DNA from: Burkholderiales bacterium
Lineage (GTDB): Bacteria; Pseudomonadota; Gammaproteobacteria; Burkholderiales; Burkholderiaceae_C
Direction of reading: 5' to 3'
DNA length: 64,000 nt
Assembly: GCA_016191525.1 (NCBI GenBank)
Contig: JACPOK010000019.1
Span: 372,001-436,000 of the forward strand
In this document: positions 1 through 8,933 of the stretch, in pieces
Layout of the letters: each line of letters starts with the position of its first letter
Position numbering within the stretch: position 1 is the first letter of the stretch
The notes under the pieces: model-generated
The model's database searches: none
What the model saw: the letters and a program-made list of their open reading frames with translations, nothing else
What the model was told of the DNA's origin: nothing
Program-made: the position numbers and the translations under genes

Positions 1-129
1 TGGGAGAACAAGGTCTCCCGCATGTACCGTGATGGCCGCCTGGGCTCCATCGGCGGCGGGGCCGACGAGGTGATGCTGGGCATCCTGGCCAAGATCATGG
101 GCATCGCCAAAAGGCCGGTCGCGCCGTGA
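1..129 (+). CDS. Acyl-CoA dehydrogenase, C-terminal end (5' truncated by window)
   Basis: Frame 1 is open from the first base to a TGA at 127-129 and gives 42 residues. They include the run MYRDGRLGSIGGGADEVMLG, which is typical of the last helix of acyl-CoA dehydrogenases, where the flavin- and substrate-proximal end of the fold lies. The family oxidises acyl-CoA thioesters at the alpha-beta bond and passes electrons to ETF. The stop overlaps the GTG start of the carboxylase gene in a GTGA arrangement, so the two are probably translationally coupled in one catabolic operon. The substrate cannot be assigned from this fragment. Confidence 0.85.
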   Translation, partial: WENKVSRMYRDGRLGSIGGGADEVMLGILAKIMGIAKRPVAP

Positions 130-2027
130 GCATGGTGAAAATCCGGCGGTTGCTGATCGCCAACCGCGGCGAGATCGCGCGGCGCATCATCCGCACCTGC
201 GAGCGCATGGGCATCGAAACAGTGGCCGTGTATTCCGATGCCGATGCGCAGGCGCTGCACGTGCGTGAGGCCACGCTGTCGCAGGCGCTGGGCGGCAACG
301 CCTCGGCCGATTCCTACCTGCGCATCGACAAGCTGCTGGCCGCCGCGAAGGAGGCGGGCGCCGACGCGGTGCATCCCGGCTACGGTTTTCACAGCGAGAA
401 CGCGCAGTTCGCGCAGGCGGTGGTGGATGCAGGCCTGACCTGGGTGGGCCCGCCGGCCCAGGCCATCCGCGCGCTGGGCAGCAAGTCCAACGCCAAGGAA
501 TTGGCGGCGGCTCGCAAGGTGCCCTGCCTGCCGGGCTACCAGGGAGAAGATCAATCGGACGCGCGCTTTGCCGCGGAGGCGCAGCGCATCGGCTTGCCGC
601 TGATGGTGAAGGCCGCGGCCGGCGGCGGTGGGCGCGGCATGCGGCTGGTGACTGAACTCAGCCAGCTGCTCGCGGCCGTGCAAAGCGCGCGCTCTGAAGC
701 GCAGGCCGCGTTCGGCTCCGGCGAACTGCTGCTGGAGCGAGCTCTGCTGGCGCCGCGCCACGTTGAGGTGCAGGTGTTCGCCGACAGCCAGGGCCGCTGC
801 ATCCACCTTGGCGAGCGCGATTGCTCGGTGCAGCGGCGCCACCAGAAGATCATTGAGGAGACGCCCAGCCCGGCGGTGGATGAGAAGCAGCGCCAGCGCA
901 TGGGCGCCTGCGCCGTGGAGCTCGCGCTGTCCGCTGGTTACGTGGGCGCGGGCACGGTGGAATTCCTGGTGGAAGGCGGCAAGTTCTACCTGATGGAGAT
1001 GAACACCCGCCTGCAAGTGGAACATCCGGTGACCGAGGCCGTGACCGGGCTGGACCTGGTGGAATGGCAGCTGCGCATCGCCCAGGGCGAGCCGCTGCCG
1101 CTCGCCCAGCACGAAGTTGTTTTCACGGGCCACGCCATCGAGGTGCGGCTATGCGCCGAGGATGAAAACTTCGTGCCGCAATCGGGCACTGTGCAGCACC
1201 TGCGCGAGCCGCAAGGCGTTCGCTTCGACCACGCGCTGTTCGAAGGCATGGTGGTGCCGCCGTACTACGACTCCATGCTGGGCAAGCTGGTCGCACACGC
1301 GCCCACGCGCGCTGAGGCTATCGACAGGCTGGCCGCGGCGTTGGGGCGGCTGCAGGTGCTGGGCCTGCCGACTAACCGGCGTTTTCTCGCGGCGTGCCTG
1401 GCCCATCCGGGCTTCCGCGCCGGTGAGGCGCTGGTGCCTTTCCTCGAGCAGGAAGGCGACGCGCTACGGCAGTTGCTACAAAAAGAGGAGCGCCTCACGC
1501 TTGTTCCATGCGCCTTAACGGCCATTTTCCCTCTGGAGAATGGGGCGAAAAATGCGCTGGCATGCCCGTTCCCCCGACCCTTGAAGCTGCGCCATCGCGG
1601 CGAGTTGTCCCTACTGCGGACGCGCGAACTCGCCAACGGAATGCTGGAAGTGGAAAGCGAAGGGCAGGTCCGCCAGTTGGCCCGTGCCGCCGTCACCGGC
1701 GTGCCGCTGGACGACCGGCGCTGGCATGTGCAGGCCGGCAGCGTGGACCTGTTCATCGAGGACGCGTCATTCGAGCCGGCTGCGTCGGCGGGCGGCGCGG
1801 CGGGTACGGCCGAACTGCGCGCGCCGTTCAACGGCAAGGTGATCGCCGTCAAGGCGGCCGCCGGCGCCAAGGTGGCGCGCGGCGATACATTGCTGGTGCT
1901 GGAATCGATGAAGCTGGAGCACGCGCTCTGCGCCACTCGCGACGGCGTGGTGAAGGCGGTGCATGTAGAGGCAGGCCAGCAGGCAGCCACCTCGCAGGTG
2001 CTGGTGACGTTTGAGGTGCCGGCATGA
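126..2027 (+). CDS. Biotin-dependent acyl-CoA carboxylase alpha subunit (biotin carboxylase plus biotin carrier)
   Basis: This 633-residue protein has an N-terminal biotin carboxylase domain (IANRGEIA near residue 10, glycine-rich ATP loop GGGGRGMR near 166, catalytic EMNTRLQVEHPVTE near 291-304). The C-terminal biotinyl domain has its biotin site in ESMKLEH, Lys596. The layout matches alpha subunits of methylcrotonyl-, propionyl- or geranyl-CoA carboxylases; the beta subunit is not in the window and is probably upstream. The GTG at 126 overlaps the previous stop; an ATG at 132 is an alternative start. Residues encoded by about 1470-1535 (LLQKEERLTLVPCA and following) derive from a dispersed repeat. 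Neighbouring acyl-CoA dehydrogenases favour a leucine- or branched-acid-type catabolic role, but the exact substrate is inferred. Confidence 0.9.
   Translation: MSMVKIRRLLIANRGEIARRIIRTCERMGIETVAVYSDADAQALHVREATLSQALGGNASADSYLRIDKLLAAAKEAGADAVHPGYGFHSENAQFAQAVVDAGLTWVGPPAQAIRALGSKSNAKELAAARKVPCLPGYQGEDQSDARFAAEAQRIGLPLMVKAAAGGGGRGMRLVTELSQLLAAVQSARSEAQAAFGSGELLLERALLAPRHVEVQVFADSQGRCIHLGERDCSVQRRHQKIIEETPSPAVDEKQRQRMGACAVELALSAGYVGAGTVEFLVEGGKFYLMEMNTRLQVEHPVTEAVTGLDLVEWQLRIAQGEPLPLAQHEVVFTGHAIEVRLCAEDENFVPQSGTVQHLREPQGVRFDHALFEGMVVPPYYDSMLGKLVAHAPTRAEAIDRLAAALGRLQVLGLPTNRRFLAACLAHPGFRAGEALVPFLEQEGDALRQLLQKEERLTLVPCALTAIFPLENGAKNALACPFPRPLKLRHRGELSLLRTRELANGMLEVESEGQVRQLARAAVTGVPLDDRRWHVQAGSVDLFIEDASFEPAASAGGAAGTAELRAPFNGKVIAVKAAAGAKVARGDTLLVLESMKLEHALCATRDGVVKAVHVEAGQQAATSQVLVTFEVPA
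1475..1514 (+). repeat. Dispersed element inside the carboxylase alpha gene
   Basis: The core GCTACAAAAAGAGGAGC (1475-1491) is followed by GCCTCACGCTTGTTCCATGC. It is in frame with the gene, giving LLQKEERLTLVPCA. The flank and core match the copy in the Nudix-MBL gene over about 25 bases with few differences. Confidence 0.75.
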
Positions 2028-3184
2028 ATAGCGAACTGCAGCAGGACATCGACGCGCTCACCGGCACGGTCCGGCGCTTCACCCTGGAACGCATCGCGCC
2101 GCACGTCTCGCGCTGGGATGAGGCCGGCGAGTTTCCGCGCCAGCTGTACAACGAAGCCGCCGATCTCGGCCTGCTGGGCCTGGGCTACCCCGAAGCGCTG
2201 GGCGGAACGCCGGCGCCGTACGCACTGCGCAACGCGGTGTCCGTCACCATGGCGCGCCACAGCGGCAGCGGCGGCCTGCTGGCCAGCCTGTTCTCGCTGA
2301 ACATCGGCCTGCCGCCGGTGCTGCGCCACGGCTCGCCCGAAGTGCAGCAGGAAGTGGCACCGCAGGTGCTGCGCGGCGAACGCATCGCCGCGCTGGCGAT
2401 CACCGAGCCGGCCGGCGGCTCCGACGTGGCCAGCCTGCGCACCACCGCGCGCCGCGAAGGCGAAGAGTGGGTGATCAACGGCGAGAAGGTCTTCATCACC
2501 TCGGGCATGCGCGCCGACTGGATCACGATGGCGGTGCGAACCGGCGAGGCCGGCAGCAAAGGTGCCGGCGGGATTTCCATGGTGCTGGTCCCCGGAGACT
2601 CACCGGGCCTGTCGCGCACGGCGCTGGACAAGATGGGCTGGTGGTGTTCCGACACCGCCCACCTGCGCATGGACAACGTGCGCGTGCCCGCGCGTTACCT
2701 GCTGGGCGAGGAGGGCGCGGGCTTTCGCATCATCATGACCAATTTCAACGGCGAGCGGCTGGGCATGTCGGCCATGGCGCTCGGCTTCGCGCAGGCCTGC
2801 TTCGACGAGGCGCTGGACTGGGCCCGCCAGCGCCACGCCTTCGGCAGCGCCCTGGTCGAAAAGCAGGTGATCCGCCACAAGCTGGTGGACATGCGCATGC
2901 GCATCGAGTCCACCCAGGCGTGGCTGGATGCCGTCACGGCGCTGGCTGACGAAGGGAAATTGGAATCTGACCCCCAATGTGTGGCGCAGGTCTGCATGCT
3001 CAAGAACCACGCCACGCAGGCCATGCAGTTCTGCGCCGACCAGGCCGTGCAGATCCTGGGCGGCATGGGCTTCATGCGCGGCACGAAGAGCGAGCGCATC
3101 TACCGCGAGGTGAAGGTGATGATGATAGGCGGCGGTGCCGAGGAGATCATGAAAGACCTCGCCGCGCGACAATTGGCGCTATGA
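2024..3184 (+). CDS. Acyl-CoA dehydrogenase family protein
   Basis: The 386-residue product has the full three-domain acyl-CoA dehydrogenase fold. It carries the ITEPAGGSDVASL segment (family signature around residues 125-140), the central beta domain, and a C-terminal helical domain with QILGGMGFMRGTKSERIYREVKV. These FAD enzymes dehydrogenate acyl-CoA esters and feed ETF. The ATG at 2024 overlaps the carboxylase stop (ATGA), and its own stop overlaps the thioesterase start, so it is the middle gene of a tightly coupled operon. The final motif is IGGGAEEI rather than the YEGT-type motif of classical short-chain enzymes, so the catalytic base is probably elsewhere. A repeat-like stretch at about 2953-2979 codes for EGKLESDPQC. 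Confidence 0.9.
   Translation: MNSELQQDIDALTGTVRRFTLERIAPHVSRWDEAGEFPRQLYNEAADLGLLGLGYPEALGGTPAPYALRNAVSVTMARHSGSGGLLASLFSLNIGLPPVLRHGSPEVQQEVAPQVLRGERIAALAITEPAGGSDVASLRTTARREGEEWVINGEKVFITSGMRADWITMAVRTGEAGSKGAGGISMVLVPGDSPGLSRTALDKMGWWCSDTAHLRMDNVRVPARYLLGEEGAGFRIIMTNFNGERLGMSAMALGFAQACFDEALDWARQRHAFGSALVEKQVIRHKLVDMRMRIESTQAWLDAVTALADEGKLESDPQCVAQVCMLKNHATQAMQFCADQAVQILGGMGFMRGTKSERIYREVKVMMIGGGAEEIMKDLAARQLAL
2953..2979 (+). repeat. Degraded ATTGG/CCAAT repeat inside the acyl-CoA dehydrogenase gene
   Basis: ATTGG and CCAAT arms lie around a TCTGACCC centre, with GGGAA ahead. It is close in style to the ftsQ-ftsA hairpin. In frame it codes for GKLESDPQC at a place where the helix-to-helix loop varies in the family. 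It is a weak call. Confidence 0.35.
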
Positions 3185-3666
3185 CCAAGACCGCCGCACA
3201 AGCACCCGCGCAGTTCGAGCCGGAGTTCATCGCGGGGCTGAAGGACATCTTCGAGGAGAAGATCGTCTTCAACCGCGTTCTGGGCCTGAAGATCGCGCTG
3301 CTGGCGGCGGACCGGGTGAGCGGACGCATCGACATGAAGCCCGAGCTGGTGGGCCACTACTCGCACAACCGCCTGCACGGCGGCGTGATCAGCGCGGCGC
3401 TGGATGCGATGGGCGGCCTGGCGGTGATGGCGGCCATCGGCGCGCGCCACATGGATGAAGCGCCGGCCCAGCGCCTGCACCGCTTCGGCAAGCTGGGCAC
3501 CATCGACCTGCGAATCGACTACCTGCGGCCCGGCCTGGGGGAGCACTTCGAGCTGCGCGCCGAAGTGATGCGGCTGGGTTCGCGCGTGGCGTCCACCCGC
3601 ATGGAATTTCTGGACGCCGACGGCAAACTGCTGTCTACCGGCTCGGGCGCCTACATCGTGTCCTAA
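3181..3666 (+). CDS. Hotdog-fold thioesterase (PaaI/YigI-like)
   Basis: The 161-residue product has a hotdog-fold thioesterase core with HNRLHGGVISAALDAMGG, the segment that carries the usual catalytic region on the long hotdog helix, followed by the DLRIDYLRPG strand. Such enzymes release CoA from acyl-CoA intermediates. The ATG at 3181 overlaps the upstream stop by 4 bp, which decides this start over longer readings into the dehydrogenase gene. Its likely job is to relieve CoA trapping in the preceding catabolic operon; this is inferred from position. Confidence 0.8.
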   Translation: MTKTAAQAPAQFEPEFIAGLKDIFEEKIVFNRVLGLKIALLAADRVSGRIDMKPELVGHYSHNRLHGGVISAALDAMGGLAVMAAIGARHMDEAPAQRLHRFGKLGTIDLRIDYLRPGLGEHFELRAEVMRLGSRVASTRMEFLDADGKLLSTGSGAYIVS

Positions 3667-3698
3667 GCGAGCCGCCGACGGGCCGCCCCTAGGTGGCT

Positions 3699-3747
3699 AA
3701 GCCCCCACGGGGGGCAGCGCATTACACGAAGTGAAAAGCGTGGGGGC
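3699..3747 (+). repeat. 49-bp GC-rich palindromic element, copy A
   Basis: It begins AAGCCCCC, has GGGGGGCAGCGCA inside and ends AAGCGTGGGGGC. The ends form an 8-bp inverted repeat (GCCCCCAC/GTGGGGGC). Copies of the same length lie at 54609-54657 and 57255-57303. This copy is intergenic, between the thioesterase and a convergent small gene, where it could also act as a transcription barrier. Confidence 0.8.
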
Positions 3748-3754
3748 AATATTC

Positions 3755-3925
3755 TTAGCCGCCCTTCTTGGGGCGCTTGCCGGGGTTCTTCTTGCTGCGG
3801 GTGGCGGTGCCACGCTCGAGGCTGACCTTCTGGCCGCCGCCGTTGCGTGGTGCCGTGTAGCCGGGCAGGGCCTTGGGTGCGGGGGTGCGTTTGCGGTCTG
3901 CTTCGGTGACGATCTTGTTGCCCAT
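3755..3925 (-). CDS. Small basic conserved-looking protein of unknown function
   Basis: The product has 56 residues with a Lys/Arg/Gly/Pro-rich C-terminus (ending KKNPGKRPKKGG) and no hydrophobic segment. The ATG at 3925 is preceded by a good ribosome site (CTGGAGAA) and is chosen over an in-frame ATG 13 codons upstream. The composition suggests a nucleic-acid-associated or ribosome-associated protein, but I recognise no named family. It may equally be a small orphan specific to this bacterial family. Confidence 0.55.
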   Translation of the reverse strand: MGNKIVTEADRKRTPAPKALPGYTAPRNGGGQKVSLERGTATRSKKNPGKRPKKGG

Positions 3926-3991
3926 GGGGTTCTCCAGAAAACGGGGGGTTGCCAAACCCTCCATTAGGCCACAGCGCCGGGCGCCGCCGGT

Positions 3992-4486
3992 TCAGGGGCA
4001 GACCAGCACCCCGGCCTGCAGCGTGCAGGCCCCTCGCGGGCCGGCCAGCAACGGGCCCATCTGGTTGTGGCGCTGGCCATCGCTGTCCCAGCAGCCTCCA
4101 GCGTCGCAGGTGGTGATCACGGGCGGGCGGGCAATGGCGACTGGCGGTGGCGGGGCGGCCAGCATGGGCGCGGCACGCAGCGTGGGCGAGCCCACCAGCG
4201 GATCCACGGGCCTCACAGCCACAGCTGGCGGGCTGGGCGCCGCGGGCGCGCCCTGCGCCGTGTCGGGCTCGCTGCCAAAGCAGGCCAGGGCGGTGCGGCG
4301 GCGCGCAACCGCCAGTTGCGGGGGCGCGGTACGGGTGCCGGCCGCCAGGGCCGCTTCGAACTGCTGGCGGGCGGCCACGCAGCCGGGCGAGGACATCAGG
4401 TCCGCGCGCTGGGCCTGCGCGGTGCAGGCCGCTAGCGCGAACCCGGCGGCGCTCAGGGCTTGGGATAGTCGGATACGACTTTCCAT
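3992..4486 (-). CDS. Predicted exported Pro/Ala-rich hypothetical protein
   Basis: The 164-residue product starts with a signal-peptide-like stretch (MESRIRLSQALSAAGFALAA, then CTAQAQ). A middle region is rich in Ala and Pro, and the C-terminal part has several Cys (TTCDAGGCWDSDGQRHNQMG, later ACTL and LVCP) that could form disulfides in the periplasm. It overlaps the 3' end of the upstream binding-protein gene by 34 bp, so it probably belongs to the same transcript. No function is recognised. A lipoprotein processing site at LAAC is possible. Confidence 0.6.
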   Translation of the reverse strand: MESRIRLSQALSAAGFALAACTAQAQRADLMSSPGCVAARQQFEAALAAGTRTAPPQLAVARRRTALACFGSEPDTAQGAPAAPSPPAVAVRPVDPLVGSPTLRAAPMLAAPPPPVAIARPPVITTCDAGGCWDSDGQRHNQMGPLLAGPRGACTLQAGVLVCP

Positions 4487-5613
4487 TTGCCGTCCACGAT
4501 CTGCGACAGCCGCGACAGGTCGCTGCCCAGGCGCTTGGTCGGGCTGTAGGTTGCCTCGGCGCTGCCGAACATGTCGGGCGGGATCTTCATGGTGTCCATG
4601 GCCTTGATGAAGCTCTCGGTGCTGAGGTTGGGGCCGGCTTTCTGGGCCGCGCGAACGAAGGCGTCAATGATGTCATAGCCGTACACCGAGAACACCGTCG
4701 GGTCCTCGTTGAACTTGGTCTTGTACTTGCTGGCCCAGAAGCGGATGGGCTGCGAGGCCTCGTCCAGGTAGGGGTGCTGCACGGTCATGGTGCCGTACAG
4801 GCCGTCCATGCCCTTGCCGCCCAGCTTGTGGATCAGGTCGGTGTACAGCGCGCTGGAGCCGAAGAACAGCGGGTTGAAGCCGGCTTTGCGCGCCTCGGCG
4901 ATGGTGCCGATGGTCTCGCGGATGATGGTGCCCATCACCACCACGTCGCAGTTGGCGGCCTTCATCCTGGCCACCTGCGAGGAGAAATCGGTCGCGCCGC
5001 GCTTGTAGGTGGTTTTCTCGACCATCTCGACGTTCATCGTCTTCAGGCCGGCATCGGCGCCGCGCTGCACTTCCAGGCCGAAATCGTCGTCCTGGTAGAT
5101 GGAGCAGATGCGCTTGGCGCCCTTGGCCTTCACAAAGTCCGGCAGGGCGGTGCGCATCTGGTCAAAGTAGGTGGCGGCGAACGAGTACTTGAGCTTGTGG
5201 AAGGGCTCGTACATTTCGCGCGCGGCGGTGATCGGGAAGAAGTTGATCACGTTCTTCTCGAACTGCACCGGCATGGCGGCCAGGTTCTGGGCCGTGCCCA
5301 GGTGGCCGGCCATGATGAACACCTTGTCCTGGTTGACCAGCTTCTGGGCGGCCAGCACCGCCTTCTTGGGGTCATAGCCGTCGTCCTCGGAAGCCAGCTT
5401 GAGCTTGCGGCCGTGGATGCCGCCCTGCTCGTTCACTTCGTCGATGCGCAGCAGCATGCCGTTGCGCGCCTGCTTGCCGTAGCCGGCCAGCGGGCCGGAG
5501 AAGTCCTGGATGGTGCCGACCAGGATCTCGGTCTTGCTGACGCCCTGGGTCTGGGCCACGGCCAGGGTGGAGGCCAGGGCCAGGGCGGCCAGGCCGGCGG
5601 TTCTTAGCTTCAT
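4453..5613 (-). CDS. ABC transporter substrate-binding protein, LivJ/LivK-type (first of two paralogues)
   Basis: The 386-residue protein has a signal peptide (MKLRTAGLAALALASTLAVAQ) followed by the type I periplasmic binding fold of branched-chain-amino-acid-type receptors. Marker segments are KTEILVGTIQDFSGPLAGYG, NEQGGIHGRKLKL and DDGYDPKKA. It would capture the substrate in the periplasm and deliver it to the LivHMGF-type importer encoded upstream on the same strand. It is closely similar along its whole length to the product of 5699-6931, so the pair arose by tandem duplication. The ligand is unlikely to be simply leucine, given the acyl-CoA ligase in the same gene set. Confidence 0.88.
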   Translation of the reverse strand: MKLRTAGLAALALASTLAVAQTQGVSKTEILVGTIQDFSGPLAGYGKQARNGMLLRIDEVNEQGGIHGRKLKLASEDDGYDPKKAVLAAQKLVNQDKVFIMAGHLGTAQNLAAMPVQFEKNVINFFPITAAREMYEPFHKLKYSFAATYFDQMRTALPDFVKAKGAKRICSIYQDDDFGLEVQRGADAGLKTMNVEMVEKTTYKRGATDFSSQVARMKAANCDVVVMGTIIRETIGTIAEARKAGFNPLFFGSSALYTDLIHKLGGKGMDGLYGTMTVQHPYLDEASQPIRFWASKYKTKFNEDPTVFSVYGYDIIDAFVRAAQKAGPNLSTESFIKAMDTMKIPPDMFGSAEATYSPTKRLGSDLSRLSQIVDGKWKVVSDYPKP

Positions 5614-5698
5614 GCAAGTCTCCTGCAGTTAAAACGGGGGAAGTAGGCATTCTTGCCCGCTCCCCCCGCCTGTCAAGCTCGCATGTACTAGTGCCGCG

Positions 5699-6931
5699 CT
5701 AGTCCTGGAAGAACTCCGACTGCACCTGCCACTTGCCGTCCTTTTGCAGGGTCGGCTTCAGGCCGCTGAAGGCCACGTAGTCGGAAACCACCTTCCAGCG
5801 GCCCTCCTGGATCTGCGACAGGCGCGAGAAGCGGTTGCCCAGATGCTTGGTGGGGCTGAAGGTCAGCTCGGGCGTGCCGAACATGTCGCGGTTGAAGGTC
5901 ATGCCGTCCAGCGTCTTGACGAAGCTTTCGGTGTTCAGCTGCGGGCCGGCCTTCAGGGCCACGCGGATGAAGGCGTCCAGCGTGCCGTAGCCGTACACCG
6001 CGAACACCGAAGGGTCCTCGTTGAACCGGGTCTTGTACTTGTTGGCCCAGAAGCGCACCGGCTGCTCGGCCGCATCCAGGTAGGGGTGCTGCGCCGTCAT
6101 GGTGGAGAACACGCCGTCCATCAGCTTGCCGCCCAGCTTGGGGATGAGATCGGTGTACACCGCGCTGGAGCCGACGAACACCGGGTTGAAGCCGGTCTTG
6201 CGCGATTCCGCCACGGTGCCCACGGTTTCGCGGATCACGGTGCCCAGCACCACCAGCTCGCAGCCGGAGGACTTCATCTTCGCGACCTGCGAGGAGAAGT
6301 CGGTGGCGCCGCGCTTGTAGGAGGTCTTCTCGGTGAATTCCATGCCGATGGTCTTCAGGCCGGCTTCGGCGCCCTTCATCACCTCGATGCCGAAATCGTC
6401 ATCCTGGTAGATCACGCAGGGCTTCTTGATGCTGCGGTCCTTGACCAGCCGGGGCGCGGCAATGCGCATCTGGTCGAAGTAGGTGGCGGCATTGGAGTAC
6501 TTCAGCTTGTGGAAGGGCTCGTACATTTCGCGCGCGGCGGTGATCGGGAAAAAGTTGATCACGTTCTTCTCGAACTGCACCGGCATCGAAGCCATGTTCT
6601 GCGCGGTGCCAAGGTGGCCCACCATCGCGAAGATGCCGTCCTGGCTGACCATCTTCTGCGTGGCCAGCACGGCCTTCTTGGGGTCGTAGCCGTCGTCCTC
6701 GACGATCAGCCTGAGCTTGCGCCCGTTGATGCCGCCCTGCTCATTGGCCTCGTCCACGCGCAGCTGCATGCCGTTGCGGATCTGCTTGCCATAGCCGGCC
6801 AGCGGGCCGGACAAGTCCTGGATGGAGCCGATGAGGATTTCGGTCTTGCTGATGCCGGCGGCGTTCTGCGCGCCTGCGAGCGTGGCAAAGCACGCGAGCA
6901 GCACGAGCGCGGCGGTGGATTTCATTTTCAT
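5699..6931 (-). CDS. ABC transporter substrate-binding protein, LivJ/LivK-type (second paralogue)
   Basis: The 410-residue product begins MKMKSTAALVLLACFATLAG, a signal peptide, and continues with the same type I binding fold as its neighbour (KTEILIGSIQDLSGPLAGYG, DDGYDPKKAVLATQK). I chose the ATG at 6931 because it has an AGGAG about a dozen bases upstream and gives a proper signal peptide; a longer reading would add 41 Arg/Pro-rich residues. Two receptors beside one permease set suggest a widened or split ligand range. It has a C-terminal tail about 25 residues longer than its paralogue. Confidence 0.88.
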   Translation of the reverse strand: MKMKSTAALVLLACFATLAGAQNAAGISKTEILIGSIQDLSGPLAGYGKQIRNGMQLRVDEANEQGGINGRKLRLIVEDDGYDPKKAVLATQKMVSQDGIFAMVGHLGTAQNMASMPVQFEKNVINFFPITAAREMYEPFHKLKYSNAATYFDQMRIAAPRLVKDRSIKKPCVIYQDDDFGIEVMKGAEAGLKTIGMEFTEKTSYKRGATDFSSQVAKMKSSGCELVVLGTVIRETVGTVAESRKTGFNPVFVGSSAVYTDLIPKLGGKLMDGVFSTMTAQHPYLDAAEQPVRFWANKYKTRFNEDPSVFAVYGYGTLDAFIRVALKAGPQLNTESFVKTLDGMTFNRDMFGTPELTFSPTKHLGNRFSRLSQIQEGRWKVVSDYVAFSGLKPTLQKDGKWQVQSEFFQD

Positions 6932-7071
6932 GGCGGAGGTTCTCCTGTGGGGCTGGTGGTCAACGACCCCCGGAGTGTTGGGCAGCGCGCCCCGCGGCGT
7001 CTGTCGCCGCCGCGTCAAATCCGCGTTTTCACCGAGGGCCGCTGTCGCCCGCACGACAGCCGACCAATCGG

Positions 7072-8928
7072 TCAGCGATACATCGCCTCGATCTGCGGCG
7101 CGTACTTGGTCTGCACCAGCTTGCGCTTGAGCTTCATCGTGGGTGTGAGCTCTTCATCCTCGGCCGACAACTGCGTGTCGAGCAGGAAGAACTTCTTGAT
7201 CTGCTCCACACGCGCGAATTTCCTGTTCACGCGGTCCAGCTCGCCCTGTATCAGCTGCTGCACCTCGGGCGCGCGCGTGAGGCTGGCGTAGTTGGAGAAC
7301 GGGACATCGCTGTCCTGCGCGTACTTCTCCACGTTCTCCTGGTCGATCATGATGATCACCGTGAGGTAGGGCAGCTTGTCGCCTATGACCACCGCGTCGG
7401 TGATGTAGGGGCTGAACTTCAGTTCGTTCTCCAGCTCCGAGGGCGTGATGTTCTTGCCACCGGCCGTGATGATGATGTCCTTCATGCGGTCGGTGATGCG
7501 GAAGAACCCTTCTTCGTCCACCACGCCCACGTCGCCGGTGTGCAGCCAGCCTTCGGCGTCGATGGTCTCGGCTGTTTTTTCCGGCTGGTTCAAATAGCCC
7601 ATGAATACATTGGTGCCGCGCACCAGGATCTCGCCGGTGGCGGGGTCGAGCCTCACTTCGTTGTAGGCTGCCGCGGGGCCGATGGAGCCGGGCTTGATGC
7701 GGCTGGCGGGAACGCCGGTGGAGGCGCCGCACGACTCGGTCATGCCCCACACCTCCAGCATGGGCACGCCCAGCGCCAGGTACCACTTGACCAGCTCCGG
7801 GGAAATCGGCGCGGCGCCGGTCACCAGGAAACGCGAGCGGTGGATGCCGATCAGCTTGCGCACGTTGTTCAGCGCGATCCAGCGTGCCAGCGTGAACTTG
7901 AACTTCAGGAAGCCGTCCACCGGCTGGCCGGCCAGCACCTTGTCGGCGATCTGCGTGCCCACGCCGATGCCCCAGCCGTACGCGGCCTGCTGCAGCGGGC
8001 TGGCCTCTTTCAGCGTGATCATCACGCCGGAATAAAACTTTTCCCAGATGCGCGGCACCGCCGTGAACACCGTGGGCGAGATCTCGCGCACGTTCTCGGG
8101 CACCGTCTCGGGGTTCTCCACGAAATTGAGGATGGCGCCGGTGTACATGGCGAAGTATTCGCCGCCCACGCGTTCGGCGATGTGGCACAGCGGCAGGAAG
8201 CACATGCGCTCGTCGCGCTCATCCTGCGCCACCAGCGTGTTGTAGCCGCGCACGGTATGCACCAGGCCGCGGTGGCTGTGCATGGCGCCCTTGGGCTTGC
8301 CGGTGGTGCCGGAGGTGTAGACCAGGATGGCCAGGTCTTCGGGCCGGCAGGCCTTGACGCGATGCATCAGCTCGTCGCCCTGGCGGCCCACGTAGCGGGC
8401 ACCCATCTCGCGCAGTGCCTTCAGGCTGATGACGCCGGGGTCATCCAGTTCGCGCAGGCCTTCCATGTCGAACACCACGATCTTCGCCAGGCCGGGCAGT
8501 TGTGCGCGCACTTCCAGCGCTTTGTCCAGCTGCTCGTCATCTTCCACAAACAGGATGGTGGTGCGCGAGTCCTCGCACAGGTAATGCACCTGCGAGGCCG
8601 CGTCGGTGGGGTAGATGCCGTTGGACACGCCGCCGCACGAGAGCACGGCCAGGTCGGCCAGCACCCATTCAATGACGGTGTTCGACAGGATGGAAGCGGT
8701 GTCGCCGGGCACGAAGCCCAGGCTCATCAACCCGCCCGCGATCTCGCGCACGGCCTGGCCGGTCTGGCTCCAGGTCCAGGTGCGCCAGATGCCCAGTTTC
8801 TTCTGCCGCATCCAGACCTGCGCGCCGCGCTTGTCCACGCCGTTCCAGAACATGGCGGGCAGCGTATCGCCTTCCAGCACGACGGCGGTGTTGGGCTGTA
8901 TGGCGGAGAGGTCCCAGAGATTGCTCAT
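7072..8928 (-). CDS. AMP-forming acyl-CoA synthetase (long-chain fatty-acid-CoA ligase type)
   Basis: The 618-residue product of the ANL superfamily carries the AMP-binding loop VYTSGTTGKPKG at residues 203-214 and the GWLHTGDVG motif. The C-terminal part includes DRMKDIIITAGGKNITPSELE, the segment with the swinging-domain lysine region. It activates a carboxylate with ATP and CoA. Its gene lies between the ATP-binding genes and the binding-protein genes of a LivHMGF-type importer, which links uptake with CoA activation. Length and motif style fit the long-chain/aryl acid group (FadD/ACSL-like). The actual acid is unknown. Confidence 0.88.
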   Translation of the reverse strand: MSNLWDLSAIQPNTAVVLEGDTLPAMFWNGVDKRGAQVWMRQKKLGIWRTWTWSQTGQAVREIAGGLMSLGFVPGDTASILSNTVIEWVLADLAVLSCGGVSNGIYPTDAASQVHYLCEDSRTTILFVEDDEQLDKALEVRAQLPGLAKIVVFDMEGLRELDDPGVISLKALREMGARYVGRQGDELMHRVKACRPEDLAILVYTSGTTGKPKGAMHSHRGLVHTVRGYNTLVAQDERDERMCFLPLCHIAERVGGEYFAMYTGAILNFVENPETVPENVREISPTVFTAVPRIWEKFYSGVMITLKEASPLQQAAYGWGIGVGTQIADKVLAGQPVDGFLKFKFTLARWIALNNVRKLIGIHRSRFLVTGAAPISPELVKWYLALGVPMLEVWGMTESCGASTGVPASRIKPGSIGPAAAYNEVRLDPATGEILVRGTNVFMGYLNQPEKTAETIDAEGWLHTGDVGVVDEEGFFRITDRMKDIIITAGGKNITPSELENELKFSPYITDAVVIGDKLPYLTVIIMIDQENVEKYAQDSDVPFSNYASLTRAPEVQQLIQGELDRVNRKFARVEQIKKFFLLDTQLSAEDEELTPTMKLKRKLVQTKYAPQIEAMYR

Positions 8929-8933
8929 CTTCC